A stretch of DNA of 64,000 bases from Toxoplasma gondii ME49 (taxonomy: Eukaryota > Apicomplexa > Conoidasida > Eucoccidiorida > Sarcocystidae). A program made the position numbers and the translations under genes. Positions 44,349 through 64,000 of the stretch are shown one piece after another. The stretch is taken from assembly GCF_000006565.2 (NCBI RefSeq), contig NC_031476.1, positions 3,620,458 to 3,684,457 on the forward strand. Reading direction: 5' to 3'. Numbering within the stretch: position 1 is the first letter of the stretch; the number at the start of each line of letters is the position of its first letter. Below the pieces are notes generated by a model that worked only from the letters and a program-made list of their open reading frames with translations, was not told where the DNA came from and searched no databases.

Positions 44349-45020
44349 CGAACAGAGCTTCTTCACAAGTTCTTTCTTGAGTCCTACACCCCCGTGGTTC
44401 CTTCCTTTTTCCCGCAGACTCTTTTCCCTCACGAAACGCCTTTCTGTCGGATTCCATTTTCCGAGCCTGGCGGAGCAACGGGGAGAGACCCAGACGCTCG
44501 TTCTGCGCTTCGCCTCTCGGAGGAAAGCGACGCTTTTCGCGCGGACTTGCGCCTGCATGCGCGGCCCGCACACAGCGAGGTTTACCACGACCGAGCAAAA
44601 ACTGGAGAACTGGTTTTCCGCGTTGAGAGATGCAGACACCCCACTTGGTGTGTCTTGAGCAGCTCCTCCACGGAAAAACGCAAAGTGCGATTCAGAGCAA
44701 AGCAGCCTTTCTCACGCTTTTCTTGACTTCTGCATCCAGCTGTCGCCCCATCTTTTCGACCATCTTGCACAAGCGTAGTCCGTTCTACGCTGCTCCGCAT
44801 GCTGACAAACACACTCCTCCAACTTGCTCTTTGCACGGCCACCGCTCCTCTACGAGTAGAGGTCATCGTCATCCGCGTCGTCACCCGCAATCTGAACGGA
44901 AGCAAAGCGCGGACGGTTTCCAAGTCTCAAGAAACAGACTTCTCCACTCCAACCACACAGACATTTAAGACACTTGCAACCAGCGAGAAAATCTCCTTCC
45001 ATACATGCATCTTAGATTGA
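44349..45020 (+). CDS. Two further unrecognised exons, possible 3' end of the same gene
   Basis: After ctctccag at 44348, a frame reads [20 protein letters not shown] through [20 protein letters not shown] to about 44649. A phase-consistent join (T|CT) to an exon at 44740-45020 gives [20 protein letters not shown], then [20 protein letters not shown] and a TGA at 45018-45020. The donor (gtgtct) is weak. A different frame of exon 1 is also open ([14 protein letters not shown]). No domain is recognised. It may be the end of the gene whose exons lie at 43034-44082, or a separate small gene. Confidence 0.35.
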
Positions 45021-45030
45021 ACCCACGACA

Positions 45031-45092
45031 AATATATATATATATATATGAATATATATGAATATATACATGTATATGTTTATGTTTGTATA

Positions 45093-45141
<49 letters not shown>
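45031..45141. repeat. TA microsatellite between convergent genes
   Basis: Two blocks of (TA)n; the second is over 50 bases pure. It begins about ten bases past the plus-strand stop at 45020. The CDC48 stop is at 45462, so this lies in the 3' UTR zone of both genes. Confidence 0.85.
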
Positions 45142-45145
<4 letters not shown>

Positions 45146-45244
45146 TTACATGTATATACGTCCACACGACAAGCAATCCGACACTCTCACACCGACCGAA
45201 ACTCACATAGAAATAGACACACACATACAGAGAAACAACATGCA

Positions 45245-45303
45245 GGTATATAAACATATACCTGTTATCTATGCCATACATGTATATATATATATACATA
45301 TGT
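45245..45303. repeat. Short TA/CATA repeat in CDC48 3' region
   Basis: Scattered TATA and CATA words ending in a (TA)7 block. Confidence 0.6.
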
Positions 45304-45461
45304 AGCGTAGGTGGTGAGTGAATGCCATTGTATCTATGTAGATATCCGGACGCGAGCACACAGAAATCTTCGGCTGAGTGCGAAAAACCGACCCTGCCAT
45401 ATCTCGTGAGAAACGAATGTTCTTGTGGACCTCGTCTCTCAGCCACACTTGCGCGACGTTT

Positions 45462-58060
<12,599 letters not shown>

Positions 58061-61000
58061 ATGCAAGCCTCTTTTTCTGCGAGCGCTGCCGCACAGCAGG
58101 CGCCTCCAAATGCGTCTTCGCACCCTGCGTCGCGCGCAGAAACGGCTTTTCCGCAGACTTCCTTCTCCGTCAACGCGACGCCTTCTGCGCCTCTCTCGGG
58201 TGTTCCGACACCGGGCGAGGCCGCAGGCGCCGCGCCTGGGGGCTCTCTGGAAGGCAGCCTCGCTCGCATGTACATGAATTTCCCCGTGGACGCGAAGCGG
58301 TACGTGAGCGAAGCCGACCGAGACGAAGTCTTTAGAAGACTCCGGAGAGAAAATCGCACATGCTTCGACTGCGCGACGCGAAATCCGACATGGCTCAGCG
58401 TCACCTACGGCGTCTACCTCTGCCTCACCTGCAGTGGAAAACATCGACGTCTGGGAACCCATATCTCCTTCGTTCGGTGAGAGACGCGGTGTCCACAGGA
58501 AGGACGCCTTCTACAGGCAACAGACGCAACGGGGGAGGGGGACCGCGAGTCGCGTGCAGAGCGACTCACTCTCTGTTTGACTCTTGGCACCAGCTCAGAG
58601 GCAGAGAACTCCAGAGGGAGACTTGTCGAAGACGCACAGAGACCTTAGCGTGCGACCGTGGATCTCTGGACGCAGATGGTTCGGAGTAAAACAGACGCAG
58701 AGTAAGAAGAGAAGGAGAAGAACAGGGAAACACTTGGGAGACACTGCCTGTCTTTTGTGTGGGTTTCTGCTGTCTCCACAGGTCCTGCGAAATGGACAAG
58801 TTCTATCCGGAACAGCTTTTGAGGATGGAAATGGGTGAGGTTTCTCTCTTCTCGAAGTACAGGTCTCGAGTATCCGTTTTTGCTGTGAGACTGCCTCATC
58901 TCTTTCGACAGGATCTGGTGTACATCCACCGGAGAGGCTTGTCCTCTCCTGCTCTCGCGACCTTCCCTGCTGCGTGCGTCTCCCCTCTTCTGTTCCCCTC
59001 CTTTCTCCGTCGCGCTCTCTCGTGATGGGCCTTCTGTGAGATTGACAGGCGGGCAGCCAGCGAGGGAAGTTCACTGTGAAGCGTTTCTCCAGCTTCGGAG
59101 GTTCGTGGTCCGCCTGGGGTCCCCGGCCGGGGCGACTGAAACGGACTCGTGGACGTTTGACGCAGACCTGTTGGGGTCTCTCCTCCACTGTTTCATGCCG
59201 TTTTCTCCTGTCGAATGCGGAGGCTACACAGACGACGACCGCGCGTCAGGCCTTCCGAGAGAGGAAGCGGTTTCCGCGCGAGTTGCTGGACGTTCTGGTG
59301 TCTTGCGACCTTCGTGGCTCTGAAGGGAAGAACCGTCCTTTCCTTGTCTCTGTTGTTCTTCTCTGGCAGGAGGAAACAAACGGGCACACGAGTTCTTCAG
59401 AGAACATGGGTGAGCAAGCCGCTGTCGACATCTCCACGCCGTCCCCGCGTCATCTGGAATCTGTGCAGTGCATGTACACCCCTCAGGGTGCGTACGCGGC
59501 GTAGGGTGTACAGAGACCCCGGAAAAGACGCGAAAGTGTATTGGTACTCGAAGAAAGACGTCTTCTCGCCCTGTGCAGCAGAGAGTCTCCGGCGACTCTT
59601 TTGTGTCAATCTTTCAGACTTCAGAGACGCAAAAACGGGAGCAGATGCTGGCACTCCTTTTCTTGAAGAGGAGGACTGACGAGCGTTGGTGACTCTCTCG
59701 TGGACGTTCTCTTCTCTCTCTGCTCTCCTTCGCTGTCTCCTCGTAGGATGGACGCCTCCAAGGCTGTGGACTACCACGGAAAACTTGCGGCGAAATACAA
59801 GCAACAACTGGATGTAAGGCGGGAGTCAGTCTATGACCCGTTGCGGGGCGGCCAGTTCTCTGTTTTCTGTCGGATACCTTCTCTCAGGTTCAGGTCAAAG
59901 AACGTTTTTCCGAACAAAACTTCGTTCACACACAAAAACGTAGCGAACCGAGAGTACCTAGGAGAGCTACTGTGACTCCAGGAACGACGTACAGACACAA
60001 CCTGTTTCTCTTCGATGCCTGTACACCACACACACAGAAAGGCGGACTGAGGCCGAGAGTTAGAACTCTATAACCATTTGGCTTGTTTTCGTGGAACTCT
60101 CGACGACCGCTGTACGATCCAGAGATAGAATGCAGCGTAGAGTTTCTCCTGCTTTCTTTCCTTGGGTTGCCGGGTGTCTTGCGTCGTTCCCGGTTTCTTC
60201 TTTCTCTTTGCCTTCCTTGTTTCCTCTGTCGGCTTACGGATACCTCTCCGTGGTCGGTCGAGTTCTCTCGTCTCGATTCGAGGTCGACGGTCGAAACCGT
60301 ACTTCTTCCTTCTCGCGGTGTCTTTGAACAGCAGAGACATGAATCTCTTTCTTCGGCAAAACGCCTTTGCGCTTCGTTTACTGCCCTTCGCACTTCCCCT
60401 CTGTCTCGCGATGCGGCCAAACTCTGGGACGTCGTCCAGGGTGTATGTACACCCGATTTCCCTCGCAGGTCAATACGCCTCGTCGCATGCGTACCTAGAA
60501 AACTGTCGCTCTTTTTTCTCGCGTGTCTGCTTTTTCTCGCATCCCCCCCCCCCGTCCACTCCCCTTTCTCTGACTTCTTCAGGGAATACCCTGGAGCTTG
60601 CGCGCTGTATATGTACATTGGCGTAACTCCACTCTGCAGAAGCATCGTAGCGCAGGAAGGTCTTCTCTACACTGAGGCAACCCGGTTTCCGTCGACAAGA
60701 GAAAGGAGCCGTTTCACGTTCGATATGCCTGGCTCCATCTGCAGCTTCCTTTCCGACTGTGTGTGTTCGTCTGCTGTCCAGCGGGTCGTCGCCCATGAGA
60801 TGCAAGCAGCAGGTTGGGTCATCCCTTCCGCTTCTCCAGCGTCTGCAGAGGTATCTCCTCCTCTCTCGTCTCCTGTTTTCAACGCCCCCCAAACTTCGGC
60901 TCCGCCCAATCCATCCTTCTCTCCGGCTGTCCCAGCACAGCCTCTTCCGCTCTCTGCTTCGTCGGGTGTACCTACACCTGGCTTCGGACCCGCTTCGGCT

Positions 61001-62634
61001 GTATCTACAGCTGGCTTTTCTGCGCCTGCTATGCCACAGAGCGCATCTTTGGCCTCCGAGAAATTTGGGGGGAGTGCGGGAGCTGGGGGACGAGTGGCGT
61101 CAGGGGGCATTCGAGCGAGGAAGCTGGATTTCGACTTCGACTTCGAAGCGGAGGCGGCGAACGCCGCGGCTGTGGCGGACCAGAAGCGCGTCGAGGAACA
61201 GATGAAGAAGGCTGGAGGATTTGGTGAGACGGAGGAGAGCGAACGAGTTCTGTGTTCACTCGAAGAAAGAAGACTGGTCTCGGAGACCGTTTTTGTGCAT
61301 GTCCACGCAAACGAGAGGAGATGAGAGAGAACTAGAGAAGCGGGGAGAGACGCGAGAAGAGCAAATGAGAGAGAAGAGAGACCCAGGCACAGGAGGGAGA
61401 AGAAGAGAAGGGGAAAGTGGAGCGAGGGTTGCATGCAAGCAGAAGTGACTCATGGTATGCTGTCGACGAATATTTGCTTGCATGCGTAGCAGAGCACGCA
61501 TCCGGGAAGGAAGCAGACTGCGAAGGTCAGGTTGACACAAGAGAAATTCAGCTGAGATTGTGACTGTTTATTCAGGAGCCCCTGCGTCTTCCTCAGCACC
61601 GCCGTCTGTCTCTGGAGCAATTGCAGCAACCTCTGTGTTTCCTTCTTCCTTTTCGACGCCTGCAAGTGTCTCCGGCATTTACAGTCCGGGTCCTGCTGTC
61701 AGTCCAGGAGCTCCTACAGGGTAAGCCGTCAGCGCGTTCTTCCGCGTCTCCTCTGAGTCCCTCTTGTCTCCGTGCAGACCTGTCTCGCCTCTGTGCGTCA
61801 AAGGGTCGTCTTTCTCTCCGCTTCATTCTCTCTCTTCTTCGCTTTCGACCTTTCGTTCTCTCTTTCTCACGTTCTGTTCTTTGTGTCTTCTCTCGCAGTC
61901 TCTCTCACTGTCCGTCGTGTGTTTCTTCCTGTCTGTCTCGTCGTCAGTATTCTCCTCGCTTTGATCATCCGTTCCTGTCCTCTCCTCCATTCTCCCCTCT
62001 CTCTTTGTGTGTATCTCTTCCCCTCGCTGCATTTTCTGTTCTCTCTGTTTTCTATGCCTTCGCTTGTCGTTCCGCTTCCCCGTCTTCCTCTCTTCCGGGA
62101 GATCTTTCTCTTGCTCCGTCTTCCGCCCCTTCGCTATTAGTTCTCCTTTCCGCAAGGCCCACTTGCGATTCCTTCTCTCCTGTCTCTCTGGTTTCTCTCT
62201 GGATTTTTTCCATCCACTTTTCAGTGGAAACGCGAGCCCTGCGCCGAGCGACCCTGCGAATTCGAATCGCTTCAGCAATGCCAAGTCGATTTCTTCGGAG
62301 CAGTTTTTCGGAACTTCTGGCAGCACAAGGTAAACGTTTGCTGCATGAACTCGAGCTTCGCATTTCCTGAAAAGGACTGAAGAGTCTCCTTGACTCACAA
62401 GCACGAAACGCTCCAACGATCAAACGTCATTGGGTTGATGTCTGTCCTCTTATAAAGTCGCTCGTGATTCGCTGCTCGAGCTGTCAAGCCACCATGCCTT
62501 TGTCTTTGCCTTTCCATGCCCTCGGCGGCGGAGCAGGCGATGGCTGCTCAGGGAACTGTGTCCGCAGCAAGAATGTGCAGAGACGTAGAATCGCGGAGCT
62601 GAGGAGGGAGGTGAGAAAAGAAGCTCATATATAG
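58061..62634 (+). CDS. ArfGAP domain protein, Glo3/ARFGAP2-3 type
   Basis: GTPase-activating protein for Arf1, expected in COPI vesicle cycling at the Golgi. Exons: 58061-58476, 58782-58834, 59370-59409, 59747-59813, 60782-61223, 61576-61720, 62225-62329, 62568-62634; 445 codons in frame. The zinc finger is [20 protein letters not shown] followed by CLTC (CxxC-x16-CxxC), with the catalytic Arg in [15 protein letters not shown]. Next come [14 protein letters not shown] and [16 protein letters not shown] as in ARFGAP2/3. The middle is Ser/Ala/Pro-rich with [30 protein letters not shown] matches the Glo3-type ISS-FFG motif, which separates this group from ARFGAP1. A poly-Ser/Ala leader of about 70 residues precedes the domain. 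The last exon and stop (TAG at 62632-62634) are the weakest part; an acceptor at about 62556 would give another tail. Confidence 0.85.
59473..59512. repeat. Inverted repeat TGTACACCC...GGGTGTACA
   Basis: Perfect 9-base arms at 59473-59481 and 59504-59512, 22 bases apart, within ArfGAP intron 3. The arms are the same GGGTGTA word as in the other short inverted repeats. Confidence 0.6.
60439..60454. repeat. Short inverted repeat GGGTGTATGTACACCC
   Basis: Reverse orientation of the motif at 2061, inside ArfGAP intron 4 (59814-60781). A coding-strand cousin (GGGTGTACCTACACC) lies at 60963 in exon 5 and encodes GVPTP. Confidence 0.6.
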
Positions 62635-62837
62635 AAAAGCAGCGCTCGACCCTGCAATAGAGAGAGAAAGAACTCCTCCGGCTTCCTTTCAAGGAATGCC
62701 GCTTGAGATTCTCTTCGTTCGTAGGGTGTGAGCGAGCTGTAAAGTGAAAATCTGTCCAGTGTGTAAAGTTCAAACGTCATGCGGCGCAACAGGAGTTTTC
62801 ATTTCGAGGGAAGCACGCATGAGGAAGAAGGGCAAAG

Positions 62838-63218
62838 TCAGTCGGTGCAGAGACTCCGACCGAACACAAACTGCGTTTGAGAACGCAGGGTGCATGGGAG
62901 GCGTTTAAAGTCCAGGCGCCCGAGTACCCAGGGCGCTTGACCTGGGGCACCGTGAGTTTGTCTCAAAAAGAGATTCCGGTGTCTGCTTTCGTGACCGGCA
63001 GACAGCACGAGCGGTTCTTTCCTCTCGTACCTGCGGGGCATTGTTAGTGACGCTCCCGGTGCTTCCGAGAGAAGAATGAGAAGGGAGAGGAAACTGAAAA
63101 AGTCAAACTTGCGACGAGAAGAAAGGGATTTCAGGGTGTAGAAGCGAGTGAAACTCGACGCTAACCTGTCCCGGCGAACATCTCGTCTGTGCGAAAGGAA
63201 AAACAGCTCTGCGTCCAT
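62838..63218 (-). CDS. Possible small minus-strand gene (81 residues)
   Basis: A two-exon reading, 63218-63166 and 63030-62838, with splice GACAG|gttagc ... ccgcag|GTACGAG, keeps frame to a TGA and reads MDAELFFLSHRRDVRRDR, then YERKEPLVLSAGHESRHRNL and ends FGRSLCTD. The ATG directly follows a pyrimidine-rich acceptor-like ctag, so a 5' intron is possible. No family is recognised, and an alternative frame (MFAGTGTRGKN) ends sooner. It could also be 3' UTR of the ArfGAP gene. Confidence 0.25.
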   Translation of the reverse strand: MDAELFFLSHRRDVRRDRLASSFTRFYTLKSLSSRRKFDFFSFLSLLILLSEAPGASLTMPRRYERKEPLVLSAGHESRHRNLFLRQTHGAPGQAPWVLGRLDFKRLPCTLRSQTQFVFGRSLCTD

Positions 63219-64000
63219 CTAGAAAAAAAAGAGTCATAAACCGAGGCTTAGACTCGAGACGAAAAAAACAAATCTGCACTTGCGACGCAGAGCTTTGAAG
63301 TTCGTCTGGCTCTGCACAAGCTTGTGTGTCGAAGTCTCTTCAAGGACTCTCAGGAGACATTTCACACGGAGCTCCTTTGAAAAAGCAGCTGTGCATGCAA
63401 GCCTGTGCCGTGAGGGAGTCAATCGATCGCTTTGGTGGAGACGAAACAGAGAGAGGGAGAAAGGTGGACCAGATTTTGTCCGGGAGGGAATGAGGGACAA
63501 AGTGGACTCTGAGATGAGAACCTGGCATGCGCATACTTCCGAAATGGACGCCTGCTTGCGGATCAACTCACAGTTCACTTATTTCACTTATTCCACTTGC
63601 AACACACACACACGCAGCAACGATGAAATGCATGCGTCACAGACAGGAACAGACGACGTCAGCTGTGACGCCCTTACGTTCGATACATGTGCAATCACGA
63701 GTATGTCGTCATACGCATACATACATATATACATATATATATGTATATATATATATATATGTATATGTGTATATGTGTATCTGTGTATGTATATATGTAT
63801 TTGTGTCTATGTATGTATGTCTTTGTGTATATGTGTGTGTGTATGATTCTGTATTGAGAGCAGAGCATGCATGTTGGATGTCACGGGATAATTAAGGATG
63901 GAAACTTGGCAGAGTGGCTGGAGGTGCCTCCCTCTGCGGCTGCATGTGGGGCGTTTTGGATACGGAGAAATGGTTCGTAAACAATGTGATGTCTGTGCAG
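63219..64000. other. Right-end region without an assigned gene
   Basis: Contains a TA/TG microsatellite and ends at an acceptor-like ctgtgcag at 64000, so an exon may start just outside the window. No supported coding exon is seen inside. Confidence 0.4.
63717..63800. repeat. TA/TG microsatellite near window end
   Basis: CATA, then (TA)n, then TGTA words. Confidence 0.8.

Overview
The window reads as nuclear DNA of a cyst-forming coccidian, most likely Toxoplasma gondii or a very close relative (Hammondia or Neospora). The reasons are: multi-exon genes with GT-AG introns and GC-rich exons, pyrimidine-rich introns and leaders, TATA-type microsatellites sitting mostly in introns, frequent TGCATGC words, Ser/Pro/Ala-rich low-complexity inserts inside conserved proteins, and a tandem cluster of SRS (SAG1-related) surface antigens. 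Species is inferred, not proven.

Layout, left to right. 2189-6860 (+) is a seven-exon TMEM184/organic-solute-transporter-alpha-like membrane protein. 10108-12666 (-) is a two-exon Polycomb-type RING protein with a C-terminal RAWUL-like fold. 14284-21401 (+) is a nine-exon CDKAL1-type tRNA methylthiotransferase. 22116-31514 (-) is an SRS cluster: three intact two-domain GPI-anchored antigens and two broken copies, with a 106-bp tandem repeat between the last gene and a broken leader. 35306-42824 (+) is an eight-exon EXD1-like 3'-5' exonuclease-fold protein with a C-terminal S1/OB domain. 43034-45020 (+) holds coding-looking exons I do not recognise, with unresolved frame changes. 45462-54047 (-) is a fourteen-exon CDC48/p97 ATPase. 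58061-62634 (+) is an ArfGAP of the Glo3/ARFGAP2-3 type. A small uncertain minus-strand frame follows at 62838-63218.

Except for the SRS cluster, these are unrelated housekeeping genes on both strands, typical of a eukaryotic chromosome and not an operon. They cover RNA modification, protein extraction by CDC48, COPI-type Golgi trafficking, ubiquitin signalling and a membrane transporter. The SRS block is the accessory, fast-evolving part: paralogues share leaders and upstream flanks and show birth-and-death.

For five spliced genes (TMEM184, CDKAL1, exonuclease-S1, CDC48, ArfGAP) the exon lengths I inferred add up to an exact multiple of three and end in the expected stop, which supports the models. 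No transcript data were available. Single splice coordinates may be off by a base or two. No rRNA, tRNA, CRISPR or classical transposon was seen.
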